From Tetraselmis striata (lineage: Eukaryota > Chlorophyta > Chlorodendrophyceae > Chlorodendrales > Chlorodendraceae), in NCBI GenBank assembly GCA_006384855.1, contig VCJN01000206.1:62001-126000 (forward strand): DNA of 64,000 nucleotides. Reading direction: 5' to 3'. Both the position numbers and the translations under genes were made by a program. Of this stretch, positions 53,841 to 64,000 are shown piece by piece. Each line of letters begins with the position of its first letter. The first letter of the stretch is position 1. Under the pieces are notes generated by a model. The model saw nothing but the letters and a program-made list of their open reading frames with translations. It ran no database searches and had not been told where the DNA came from.

Positions 53841-55051
53841 AACTCTTGTCTGCGTGGCGCCGCCGTTTCTCCTTGCCGACTCGTCATCAACATGGCGCAT
53901 GCATACAACGTTCTTGGCGGGGTCGCGGAGGCGCGCGGCGCACGTGATGGTGCTCTTGCGCGTGCGTCGCATCGCTCGCCAGCATGTGTTGCTATGACGA
54001 CCCGGGTGACTAGCTGGTTGCAAGCGCACTCGCCGTGGATGATGGCCCACCCTAGGCGGTGGTCCCCTTTGGTTTCCTGTTCCCCTTCGGTTTTTTATGG
54101 TCGATCCTTGGCTTTCAGTTTTTCCCTGGACCCTTTGGTTCCTTGGCAACTTGGTGACTTCATGGTTTCCTTGGCTCTTCCTTGGCTCCCTAGCCTCGTG
54201 CTTGACCCTTGGTTTCATGCTTGTATCTCTCTTTTGCTGGCAACCTTTCATAATTACTTTTAGTTCTGCTTTTCGTGCGCATATTTTAAAGCATTGACGT
54301 AAGAAAAGTATATTATCCGAGTATGTTTAGCATGTCGTATAGGTAGTCGCTACCGGTACCTCACGGGACAAGTACATGCCTGTATTGTACGTCGCGCGCT
54401 TTGGGCAGGAGCAGTAGTAGTTCTTGATAGTAGTCGGAAGAGTACGAGCATCGTCATCGCGCGACGCATCCGTTGTACCTCGTACACATGGTTTTCGGTC
54501 GCGCCACTTGGGATGAGCCCCCGACCGAGCCCTCACCAAGGAGGCGGGGGGAAGAAACGCGAGCGTGCTGAGTCGCGACGCTTATTTCGAACAATAATAT
54601 GTAGACGATTGCAAATCGTATACGACTATGATTCAATTTAATCCGTTATGTACTGTTTCGGTCGGTTAACCCGTACCGTGTACCACTCGGTGAAACTTGC
54701 CTGCAACCGAGAAACGGATGCTGTGAAATTGAATACAGTACTTTGCGACAGATATACTTTTCTGTATCGCTGTAGTATGCGTACATGGACAGCAAAAGTA
54801 TCTAGATATATACACATAAACATATAATATATGTGCACTATATTAGTTACATGAGCTAGCTGCAAAAGGCGATCCGGAAACCACCCGAATAGGCAATATA
54901 GAAAACGTCCACTATAGCAGTTGCGAGGTGGAAGCAACACCAGAAGAGGGTGCGGAATGAGCACGGGCAAACGCATCAGACTTGGCCGTCTGCACTCCGG
55001 CAGAGAATGCCGCCCAAGGCACCATGCACGCAAGCAGAGACTCGTTGCAAC
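53841..55051. other. Intergenic stretch, no gene recognised
   Basis: Includes a CTTGGTTCCTTGGC-like low-complexity run (54080-54250) and, near 54858-54915, a diverged copy of the repeat found at 23461 (GCTGCAAAAGGCGATCCGGA). No credible coding exon. Confidence 0.5.
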
Positions 55052-56202
55052 CAGGGTTGTGACATACTGGCACTCTAGTCCTAGCTGTGACTAACTAATT
55101 GGCTAATTATTTGGTTAGTCACTAGGTGAGTTCAGAAACTGAGCTAGATGGGGGCACTAATTGGGAGAGATGCACTGATGTAAAGTACTTGATTCTGCCG
55201 TCACTCCATCAATAAATTAAGTAGCGAACTAGCGACTAGTCGCTACTACGGTACGGTAGTACCGGGTACCGGTATAGCGACTAGTCGCTACCTGGAAGTT
55301 CCGCCCGCCGAGCGTGTGATCAGTGATCATGGCTACCATTTGCACACGAGCAGCCGGCCGGCCCACCGCGTTCTTGCTGTCATGTGTTAGTGTAGCGCCA
55401 CTCCACGGCAGCCCCGCATTGTCCCTTTACCCCTCTCGCCCGCTTCCGGCATGACCCCATCCCAAGCTACCTGCCTACAAGAACTTCGCCAAGGAGAAGC
55501 GGTTGGCGTTATGGAAGGACTATTGTCTGGTATACGTAGTCGTGGCTCGCCTTGCGCGGATTGTACTATCTCTGCCTGCGTCCCAGATTGAGTGCGAGCG
55601 AGTGTTCTCTCTAGCAGGCTTGCTCATCCAATCCCTTAGAAACCGTATGGGGGCAGGGTGTGTCAAACATCCAGTTTGTCAACAAGAATGTTGAGGTGTC
55701 AGGCTACGTCTCCAAGTTGTTGAGAGAGTATTATCCAGATCACATCGTTAGTCGTATCTATAATGGCGACGATATTGTCCCTGAAGAATATAGTGAGACA
55801 GCCGTGGCATCTGCCCTCTTATTGTCCGAATGCGTTGCCGAGGGCCGGGGGGCGATCGCTTGGATGCTTTGACGGAAATGGAGAGTGCTATTAGTGATGA
55901 TGCTGATTGAATAGTAGTGCAGCCTACACATGACATTCTCAACATGTGGCTTGGCTCTGCGCGGCGTTACAATTGTAAACAATCCCACGACTTTCCTTCC
56001 GCCCAAATTCTCATCATAAAGCTGCTTATCCTCTTGTTGCCTAGTCCACGATTAGTCCGCTAATGAAGGTATAAGTCAGTCCTATCGTCCGTTGCTTAGC
56101 CCTAACTCTCCAAGCTAACTAGCCAACCCGACTAACTAACTAATTGGACTAGTTAGTTAGTTAGTCGCTAGATGGCTTTCATCCCAGTTAGTCACAACCC
56201 TG
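55052..56202 (+). mobile_element. hAT-family DNA transposon with intact target duplication
   Basis: Terminal inverted repeats CAGGGTTGTGAC (55052-55063) and GTCACAACCCTG (56191-56202) are perfect complements. The 8 bases outside each end are identical, GTTGCAAC at 55044-55051 and 56203-56210, the 8-bp target duplication that defines hAT insertion. Length 1151 bases. Inside is only the C-terminal part of a transposase, so the copy is internally deleted and non-autonomous. The perfect duplication suggests a fairly recent insertion. Confidence 0.95.
55490..55875 (+). pseudogene. hAT transposase C-terminal dimerisation domain, frameshifted
   Basis: ARLARIVLSLPASQIECERV then FSLAGLLIQSLRNRMG is the hAT dimerisation signature (family: LA..VLS.PAS....ERVFS..G..... 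R). A one-base shift near 55655 moves the reading to NIQFVNKNVEVSGYVSKLL, which continues the family pattern, and the frame ends at 55872. The catalytic DDE residues and zinc finger N-terminal to it are missing. Confidence 0.88.
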
Positions 56203-56210
56203 GTTGCAAC

Positions 56211-56574
56211 AACCCCCGCCGCGTGCGCGATAGGTGATGGCGGAACTCAGCGGGCTGCCTGGCAACAAAGTTTCGAAGAGCCTGGGCGGAATGACCACGA
56301 AGGAAGCACGAATATGGGGCGGAAGGTGAAGATAACGTATACGTGCAATATACACGCTGCACAAATATTTACAAACATACTTTATCCAGCGAAGCGTCGA
56401 TTTTTCGGCGGTGAGCTTTATTGCCGTACGGGTACCCGTATAGTGCAGCGGATCGGGCATATAGGTGCATGACTAAAGCGCTTATCTACTGGCATGAACT
56501 ACTAAGTACTATGATCCACCCACCCGCCCACCCACGGTCCTTAATTACACAGCCGTCCGATTACGATCTCCCGG
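56211..56574. other. Short intergenic stretch, nothing recognised
   Basis: Contains GTACGGGTACCCGTA near 56425 and a CCCACCCGCCCACCC run near 56519. No gene. Confidence 0.45.
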
Positions 56575-56789
56575 TTGGGAGGCTATGATTGCTGGTACTC
56601 GCTGCTCGCTGCTGGTAATGGAATAAAACACTCGGGTACTTCAAAGCAATGCGAATGCTCGCTGCTGGTAATGAAAAAACAACTCTGGTACTTCAAAGCA
56701 ATGCGAACGCTCGCCGCTGGTACTTGTACTCGCTACTCGCTGCTTATACTGCTGGTACTGTTGGTATTCCCATAATTAGAAAATCAACA
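56575..56789 (+). repeat. CTGCTGGTACT-type microsatellite array, left of RT element
   Basis: Repeats of GCTGGTACT, CTCGCTGCTGGTAATG and TACTTCAAAGCAATGCGAA, the same words in the same order as at 60360-60530 on the other side of the RT element. Confidence 0.8.
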
Positions 56790-59700
56790 CAACAAGCTGC
56801 TTAAAAGCGGCCCGCATCCCGCAGAAGGCGGGATGGATGAGTGATGTGCACACGGTTCTGAGTCCGGGCCACGCGTGCACGTGTGTGTGTGGGTGATCCT
56901 CGGACGTGCTGTGCAGCTTCAGCAACGGGATGGCAGACGAATCTGCGCCGTCTGATGAGGCAGCGAGCGCGCTCTCGAGCGGCCACCAAGCTCAGGACCC
57001 CGAGGAAATCTCTTGCGAGCAAGGTCTCCTGGTGAGCCCGGGTGATGCACCAAGTGCCCCGCGATGAGAGGGCACCCCGATCCGCAGCCAAGCATGCGAT
57101 ACCACGCACTGTGCGGTGCACCCCCTTGCTCACCTCACCCATTGTGCCGAAGACCATGCCCGTGTACTCAGACATATACAGGATGTCTCGAAGAGGACCC
57201 TTCCGTCCGGGCTCCGTGTTGTGCCACGCCGCATCCCGCACAGCCAACCCCCGTTGTATGTCGCCCAACAGGGAGCGCTCAAACCGATCTACAGCCGTGG
57301 CCTGGGGCAGTGCGTGTACTTGACCCCGTACCGCATAGTCTTGAACTCCAGCAGCGTGGACTTCAAGCTCGGGGGATCATAACTCCCGGTCACGACGTTG
57401 AACGCCGGAAGGGAGAGCTCTGCGTCCGGCACTAGGTCCTTGAGTTCATCCCTGGGTACGGTGTTGCCGAGAGGCACTGCCTGCTGGAACAAGTCATCCA
57501 CCTCCCGCCGTACCGCGATACCTAGGTCGTGAACACAGTGATCGCGGAAGGCATCTGCGATAGCGTCGTGATGTGCACGCCAGTGAGCGTCTCAAGGCGC
57601 CGGGAGGTTCACGAGCGCGTCGCCGTATAGGTCAGCAGTGACGGGGTTGTGCTTCGTTGAGGGCAGAATGATCTGGCTCCCAACCACCGGGGCCAAGCAC
57701 GGGCTAGGCAGAAGGAAGTACCCGGCAGCGACCTCCCGCAGCTCATGCGGAGTCATGGCTGTCCGCGCGGTGGGGATGGCCACTGTCCACATGCCTGACG
57801 CCGCGTCGAGCTGGTTGAACAAGATCCGTTCCCTACATGTGGCAGGGAGATCGCACACCTCATTTCGAAGGCGAGAGTTGTTGGCCTGGTCTAGAAATGC
57901 CGTCAGCTCCTTTTGCGAGCCCGACGCAGCCTCCACTTCCCGCTCCATCTGACGCGCATCTGCGTCGCCGAGATGGCCAGCAGTAGCCGCTTGGAGGCGG
58001 CCCCACGCCTCGCGCATCTCCGCGGCGTAGCTGTCCGACCCACGAGCATCGTTGAGGAAGTGGTCATACTGGCGGGCGGAAGAAGTTGCGTTGAACCTGC
58101 CTCGGCCAAGTACGGACCCGAGCTGCGGGTCGAAGAAACCAGGGGTGGGGGTGTTTGTGCCGGAGTTCCTAGTCAGGAACCTTGGGAGGATGGCATTCAT
58201 GCAACCGATGAAGGTTGCATCACGAACGGTAGCCATGCGGCGGATGCCAGCTCCCTTCAACCGAGTGGGGAGGTGAAGCCTGCTGCGAGCCCTGGCCACT
58301 GCATCCTCGCTCAAGGTAGCCACCTCCGCTGCCAAGGGGTCTGGGTCGTGCAAAAGCTCCGCCAAGAAATCGGTGACCACCGGATTGGTGTCGGTGCCAT
58401 ACGTGGAGGGATCAAAAGAGACCCCTAGCACCCGTTCGACCGCCGCGAGGATGGTGGCATCCACCGCCTCCGCAAAGGCCTCCACCTCGGACGGAAGACA
58501 TTTGCGGCGCCAATACCCCGTCTTGTGTTGCATGCAATGCTTGAGCAGGGCCCATGCGTGGTGATGCAAGGCGTGGGTGTACCGACGGCTGGGCTTGGAA
58601 GACATAAGCTTGCTCAGGCTAGCGTCCACCTCCTCTCGTAGCTCCTCCGCCTTGCCGCGCATGTACGCCTGCACATACTCTGGCGATCCGAGCGGCACGT
58701 TGAGGACCGCGATGCCGTGATGGCCATCTAGCTCGGGCCACTCGATGTCGGCCGGAGCCTCACGCCGCGCGGCCTCCATGTCTGCGTTGTACGCCTGCAT
58801 CTTGTCGAAGCGCACCTCAAGCCCCACGGACGCCTTGATGGACGTGCGGAAGGCGTGAAGAGCCGGCCAAACGTGCTCCGGAAGGCCCACCAAAAATCCA
58901 TCGTCGGCGTTGAAGCGCGCCGCCCCGTCATTGACCTCCAACGTGGTATCACACTGCTGCACCTCGGGGTGAATCGCGACGCAAAAGGAAGTCGTGGCCA
59001 AAGGTGCGCCCTGTCGCGCGCCGTCCTCCGACCGCAGAGGGGCGGACCGGTCGTCCACGACCAGATACGAATCCGTGGAGAGGGAGGCTAGGAGCGCAGG
59101 GATGACAGGGTGTAGTGGAGAGCAATCGATGTGGCGTTGGATGATGGCGCGGCGCCATGCCTCGTTGTAAGCGTTGCGGAGGTCTGTGTGGACGATGACG
59201 GCACGTGGGCCAAGCTTCTCGGCGATGAGCGGACGCCGTGGATGAGCACAGAGTCGCCCGCGGGAATGCCAACGCCGAGCTGAGATGGAGCGAACGAGCA
59301 CCGACACGTATGCCTCCTTCATGTTGTCCACCACGGCCCGCTCCGCTGCGCGCCGCTCCGCCTCCCCGACTGCCACATGCCGCACGTCCGGGGCCCTCCC
59401 CTCGCCTAGCTTCTTGACATGTGCCACGAGCCTCGCAGAGGCGAAGAGCCGGTTGAACCACCCGGGCAGGCGACCTTGGAGGTACATGGAGGCAACCTCC
59501 GACATGGCGCGGACTGCCGCAGGACCGGACGCCGGGGCGTATTCGCCCACCAAGCAGCGGAGATACTCGTTGCGCATGCCTGAGGGCCCCGCCGCCACGT
59601 GCTGCTTGAGTTGCTGGTGTGAATTACAAAAAGGGCAGTTCCCCAGAATTAGAAAATCAACACAGCAAGCCGCCTAAAAGTTGAGTTGCTGGTACGGCAC

Positions 59701-60310
59701 GCGCATGTCCACCGTCAGGGCGGCCTCGTCCACTGGAATGTCATACGCGGCGTCTGGGATCGGGAGGCTACGGGACGGGTGCTTGTCGCGCAGCTGGGCG
59801 AGGATAGCAGGATCGGACAAGTCGCCCATAACCTTAGAAGATAGTCGGCCCGCCGCTCGGGAGAGCTCTCCGTCCTCCACCAACGCCACAACGGTGTCCG
59901 CGGTGCCCACGAGCAGCGCCGCAAAGAGATCGGCGTCCGTTCGACGCTGGCGGGCATGTCCGGCGTAGAACGCCTCAATGCGCGCGTCGTCCCATGAGCG
60001 CACGAGTTCGGTCATGCGCCTGTCCGCAAAAGCGCGGAATCGCTACGCCAAAGCTTGTAGCCGCCGCCGCCCGCCTCGGCTCGGGGCCCTAAGCAACAAT
60101 TGCGGCAGCAAGTACTTCCACTTCAACGCCCTATCCAACACCACGGGGTCATCGGCCTCCACCGCCGCCACCACCCGCTCATTCACGCAGCGTTGTGCCT
60201 CCGCCCACGCTTCTTGAAAGTCAATAGGCACTGCCGTCTCCATGGACATCTCCGCCGGCATGTGCACCATGTCCACGTCGGAGAGGTGGTCCACCGCACC
60301 CCACCCCACC
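56790..60310 (-). pseudogene. Non-LTR-like reverse transcriptase element with PD-(D/E)xK motif
   Basis: Minus strand. N-terminal part (60309-59700, VHMPAEMSMETAVPIDFQEA) has a stop near 60046. The RT core (59598-57595) shows AAGPSGMRNEYLR, motif A VIVHTDLRNAYNEAW, motif B GARQGAPLATTSFC and motif C FNADDGFLVG (the DD pair, in a NADD rather than YADD setting). After one in-frame TGA (57592-57594) the same frame continues into LVPDAEL and, 24 residues on, LLEFKTMRYG, spaced like the PD...(D/E)xK of restriction-type endonucleases, as in R2-like elements. A frameshift near 57300 leads into a last ~160 residues (GVLSLVAARE) and a 3' hairpin near 56812-56835. No apurinic-type endonuclease seen. A 62-base self-insertion also breaks the ORF at 59619-59680. 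Confidence 0.8.
59606..59693 (-). mobile_element. Nested 5'-truncated copy of the element's own 3' tail, with 13-bp TSD
   Basis: The 13 bases TTGAGTTGCTGGT occur at 59606-59618 and again at 59681-59693. The 62 bases between include AATTAGAAAATCAACACAGC followed by AAGCCGCCTAAAAG, which matches the element's own 3' terminus at 56775-56812. Without insert and one duplicate the RT ORF would continue uninterrupted here. This is the pattern of a target-primed, severely 5'-truncated insertion. Confidence 0.85.
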
Positions 60311-60359
60311 CCGTCGCCGGCTGGAGATGGGCGAGTGGGGGGGGGGGGGGGCGGATATC

Positions 60360-60530
60360 GAGCCCGCTGCTGGTACTGCTGGTGCTGGTACTGGTACTCG
60401 CTACTCGCTGCTGGTAATGGAAAAAAAACTCCGGTATTACTTCAAAGCGCTGGCAGTGCAAACGCTCGCTGCTGGTACTTCAAAGCGCTGGCAATGCAAT
60501 TATTACTCAACGGTATTACTTCGTACGCGA
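60360..60530 (+). repeat. CTGCTGGTACT-type microsatellite array, right of RT element
   Basis: GCTGCTGGTACTGCTGGTGC, CTCGCTGCTGGTAATGGAAA and TACTTCAAAGCGCTGGCAAT match the array at 56575-56789. A poly-G tract (60337-60351) lies between the element's coding start and this array. Confidence 0.8.
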
Positions 60531-61377
60531 GAAAGCAGCTGTCGAAATCAGTGATTTGATTAGGATAGGACAGCGGTCATCAAACTGTAGGCCAGTGATA
60601 TGGAACCCGTTCCTTTAAAATTTTCTGAAAAATCGACGCATCGCTGATTCAACTGTCAATTTACTTCATACACACATATGGTCGCCATACATTTTTAATT
60701 TTATATGCAGTCGTCGTATTTCGCAAATAGTGTTCTAACGTATATTCGTATAGTGTTTTCATAGCTCGCTCTAATATGGTGATGATGATGAATATCGTCG
60801 TCGAGATCCATCATCCATCGTCGGCCGCCTGCTGATGAGCGAGCCGGCCGGAGTGTTGGTTACGAGTGTCGTCCCCCTCGGCGCGTCGTCGTCGGCCGGG
60901 CCCACAAACGGCGATACGGCACGCGAACAGTTCGCCATCCCGACCTCCGCCTCGCCGTCCAAGGCGGGCAACCCGCCTGAGAGCCGTCAAGCTGACTGAA
61001 AAGTTGGCTTTCGGCAAAGCACGCAAAAGCACACCACAGGCCCAGCACGTTTCGTCGGCGCTGTGGTTGGGCGTCGGCGGGCAGCGCGGCGTTGTTGCGC
61101 GAGCAAGGCAAGAAAAGCGAAGTCTGTTATCTGACGCCACCGCACCGCGAGCCGCTGAGCGCCAGACACACGCGGCGTAGCTGCACCTCGAACCTACCGA
61201 CAAGGCCGAACGGGCGTGGCATCGCTGTCAGAACCGCCCAGAGGCGACACCGCGCAACCAAGGTGCGGCCACGGGCAGCCCGAGTGACGGCGGTTGTTAT
61301 GAGTAGTACTCGTGCGCAGTCGTCCGTGGTTTGGTTAGTCGAGGATGCGGGGGCATTTGCAGATTGCCCTCCCCCCG

Positions 61378-61408
<31 letters not shown>

Positions 61409-62933
61409 CCCCCCATCGTCGCACCGATGTCCTTACTTCCCAGGTACAATTCCCCATAGGTAGAAGGGCACCGTCTACGATAGTCCACTTGTAGATAATG
61501 TGCTGCTGCGGAGGTTTAAAAATACCCAACGGCGGAGGGGTTGCGCTGCTGCTGCTTGCAGCCTGCTACTGCTGCAGCACGGCGATTATTATTGGCGGCG
61601 ATTAGTATCCGCGTGAGTGGAGTAAAGTACTGGGTGCCAGTACCGGAAGGGGGGGCACTACGGCCGACTGCAGCCCCTCCAGCAATGCACACACAAGCTT
61701 CCTATGGCGCGGCGACGCGTGTTATGCATCACTCTTGCCCACTGTACACCATTTTGCCGCTGCTTGCCAGACCTCCTAAGCGACGGGGTACTGGTACCCG
61801 TTGCGCAGCAGGGTGCAGCGCCCTCCCGCTGGTCGGCAGACAAGCCGAATGTGATGTCTCGCGAATAAGCGAAGCGGCAAAGCTCATGGTACATTTTTGT
61901 ACGTGCAGCGTATATTAGCAGTGTATTCCTCATTTCTACTCATACCGTTATTGCGGTCTGGTCGTTAGATGTCGCAGCGCGTATTCGCTATCTCGGTTGG
62001 GAAGGGGCAAGCGGGCGATGCTTTCCATAGCACGCGCCGACGGGCAAGGCAGTCACAGCACTGCCTAGAGGAAGGCGCCGAGAGCACCGAACCCACGTGC
62101 AGTTGCTGCCTAGGTGGTACCGTGGCGAAGGGGGCAAGCAGGTCTTTCTCGTGCCGCCGTGAGGAGGAGTGTCGTTGTCTCAACCGACTTCAGGACCTCC
62201 GAGTTATTGTAAAAACAATCGGCTATCTGCTATGGGTTAGCTGTTTTCATCCATAAGTTGCGGTCAAGAATAAGCAATTTAAGATTTCGAATTAGAAACT
62301 TCGGTATGGAAACCGAAAAAGGTAGCCGATAAGCCTCCGCGCGCGCTTCCGGCAGCAACGGTCGCTGAGCCGTTCCCGGCGCGCGACGGACAAGCGCGCA
62401 GCACGCGCAAACGAGATGAATATGACGGGCCGCGTATAATCCGCGGCCCGAGTCGCTCACCCTCGAGTCGCTTTCGTAACCTACAGTCGTCTAAAGTAGC
62501 GCGTACAGCAGTAGGCGGGAGTGTTTTACGCTGTTATACGCTGATGACGTCGCCGAATGTCAAGAGTCGGCATGCCGGCGCAGCGACTCGCAAAACAGCA
62601 AGCTCAGTCGCGATCCAAACGCCCCCTCTGCCGCCGAAGTAGACAGCTATGGCCGTGTGCGCCCCGTACTTCCCGATGGAAGGTGTGTGCGGACTGCCGG
62701 GTGGTGCCTGCGTGTCGTCGGAATACACCAGCAGCGAGTCGAGGCAGCAGCGGGCGGCAGTCGACGACCCCCGGGCAGCGTCGGCCATCTGTCCGGGTCG
62801 TGTCGTTGTCCCTTGCCGCACGGCCACTGCCGGTTAGATCAACACACGCGCGGGTAGACATTGTGGGCATGGGCGTTCCGATTGGAAAGCCACAGGTTGC
62901 CTGATGTATGCTCCCCTCCCGCCCTTTCCGCAG
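60531..62933. other. Upstream region of FAM13-like gene, exons not resolved
   Basis: No domain is recognised on either strand. A C(30) tract lies at 61378-61407. A GC-rich segment at 62530-62850 could hold 5' exons of the downstream gene (for instance a frame reading EVDSYGRVRPVLPDG ending at a GTGTGTGCGG donor near 62680), but I cannot prove it. A (GCTGCT)n word occurs near 61545. Confidence 0.35.
61378..61407 (+). repeat. Poly-C tract, 30 bases
   Basis: The longest uninterrupted homopolymer in the window. Confidence 0.95.
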
Positions 62934-63791
62934 TCGCAGGACGACTTAACATGACGCTGGGACTCGTCTCGCCGCCGTCCTCCTCCATACACTCTGTGCT
63001 CATCAAATGCTTTGCGGACGAGGAGGCATTGCAGCATGTCGAGCGCGACTCGCGCAAACCATTCAAGGAGCTAAAGGTGTGTGCGGGGGCCTGCTGACAG
63101 GCTGTGGTGTACTTGGCATTGGCGCTTGCGGCGGGGCCGCCTACTTGTGAGCACTGCCGCACTCACGGAGGAGGCCAAGTGGCTGACGGGGCGAAATGCC
63201 TTGTGGCGCCAGGTCAACTTTGGGGATGATGACGGCACCGCCAAGCCCCCCCGCTCCGATGCGGGGCCCGACTCTCCCAGCAGCAGCTACGACGACCTGG
63301 AGCTGTCTGACTCCGAGCGCGACGTGCTGGTGCCGGTGGTGGATCAGCTCATCCGTGGCATCTCATCCGACTTCCTGTTTGACTGCGACGGCCCCTGCTA
63401 CCTGGACTCACTGATAGGATGCAGCGGGCAGGGCGGGATGGCGGGCAGTGCGGGCGGGGCCGGGCAGCATGCGCAGTCACGGATGGCAGAGCCGCCGGCA
63501 AAGGCTGCCCTGCCCCGGGAGCAGACTGATGCTGGCAAGGACCACCTCATCAAGGCCGCCCCCGCTGGCCAGCCCGCTGCACCCACCGTCGGTCGCATTA
63601 ACCTGGCAGCAATGATTTCGGAGAAGTCGGCGCTCAAGCGCGAGCTCCGCTCCCTGGACGTAGAATTCGAGCAGCGCGAGGGGCGTAAGCCCACGAAGCA
63701 GGAGAAGGAGCACTTGCGGCCGCTGTACGTGCGCTACTGGAAGCTCAAGCACCAAATTAGCAAGCTGCACGCGATGGGCGCGGGCAAGTGA
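62934..63791 (+). CDS. FAM13-like protein, 3' exons
   Basis: Exon from a good acceptor (CCCTTTCCGCAG, 62933) to a donor at 63077 (AAAG|GTGTGTGC), including an ATG at 62951, then a last exon ending with TGA at 63789-63791. The acceptor of the last exon is unclear: 63171, 63174 or 63180 all keep frame. Conserved parts: SVLIKCFADEEALQHVE, YDDLELSDSERDVLVPVVDQ, and the C-terminal helical domain SEKSALKRELRSLDVEFEQR with GRKPTKQEKEHLRPLY then RYWKLKHQI. That is the FAM13 family C-terminal pattern (L...L..FE..FE...GR.P...D...L..LY.RY..LK). Animal FAM13A/B add a RhoGAP domain; none is visible here. Molecular function is poorly known. Upstream exons are probably missing from this model. Confidence 0.65.
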
Positions 63792-64000
63792 GCGTCCGGC
63801 GGGGCCGTGACATGCCCTGGACTATAATCCGGACTGCGATTGATGCGAGCACGCGCACATAGGCCTGCCGTTGAACTCATGGAAATGTGCGACATGGAGA
63901 CAAAGGGAAGGGAGGCGGCGGCGTGAGAAAGCCCTGCCTGCCTGCCTTGCATTTGCGACCACTCTCTCCCTTGTACCCCTGTGGGACCCTGCGCTAGCGG
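63792..64000. other. 3' flank of FAM13-like gene
   Basis: Should hold the 3' UTR. No poly(A) signal or further gene seen before the window ends. Confidence 0.4.

Noticed and set aside
57913..58428. Plus-strand frames in the RT element
   Set aside because: Antisense of the RT ORF without any recognised motif.
60811..61203. Minus-strand frame with Cys residues (CWACGVLLRALPKANF) as a transposase zinc motif
   Set aside because: Too little pattern to support a transposase and no terminal repeats nearby.

Overview
This is eukaryotic nuclear DNA, most likely from a green alga. GC-rich, intron-split housekeeping genes sit in a repeat-rich, more AT-rich background. Many exons end in AG|GT, several introns use GC-AG boundaries, CCCTAAA-like pieces are scattered through the introns, and runs of 15-30 G or C recur throughout. 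The species cannot be fixed from sequence alone. A prasinophyte or other chlorophyte with endogenous giant-virus DNA would fit.

Layout. 1-5.7 kb: an unrecognised proline-rich reading frame and a large foldback repeat (2.7-3.4 kb). 5.7-14.1 kb (+): PIG-Q/GPI1, a subunit of the enzyme that starts GPI-anchor synthesis, in 11 exons. 15.9-23.1 kb (-): PIG-N/MCD4, the GPI ethanolamine-phosphate transferase, in 7 exons. 25.4-38.7 kb (+): RFT1, the ER protein needed for lipid-linked oligosaccharide assembly, in 8 exons. All three splice models were built by hand from the sequence and stay in frame from start to stop (697, 970 and 559 residues). 39-41.3 kb: a decayed retroelement and a hairpin MITE. 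42.4-44.2 kb (-): a MYND-finger plus ankyrin-repeat protein in 2 exons. 44.8-48.2 kb: two degenerate tyrosine-recombinase element copies with direct repeats. 48.9-53.8 kb: an intron-poor, decayed block of giant-virus (NCLDV-like) genes: SET fragment, DnaJ, small membrane protein, exonuclease/endonuclease/phosphatase fold protein and ribonucleotide reductase large subunit. 55.05-56.2 kb: a hAT element with perfect 8-bp target duplications. 56.8-60.3 kb (-): a reverse-transcriptase element with a PD-(D/E)xK-like C-terminal nuclease motif, flanked on both sides by the same CTGCTGGTACT-type repeat. 62.9-63.8 kb (+): the 3' end of a FAM13-like gene.

The most striking arrangement is that the first three cellular genes all act on dolichol- or inositol-lipid glycans in the ER membrane and are neighbours: PIG-Q and PIG-N tail to tail, PIG-N and RFT1 head to head. 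The most unusual non-cellular content is the endogenous viral block and the apparently microsatellite-associated RT element, which carries a 5'-truncated piece of its own 3' tail inserted in its ORF. Introns of the three ER genes hold several small repeat families (MITE-like elements, a ~90-bp repeat, ~400-bp tandem units, long inverted repeats), so repeat insertion largely explains their length.
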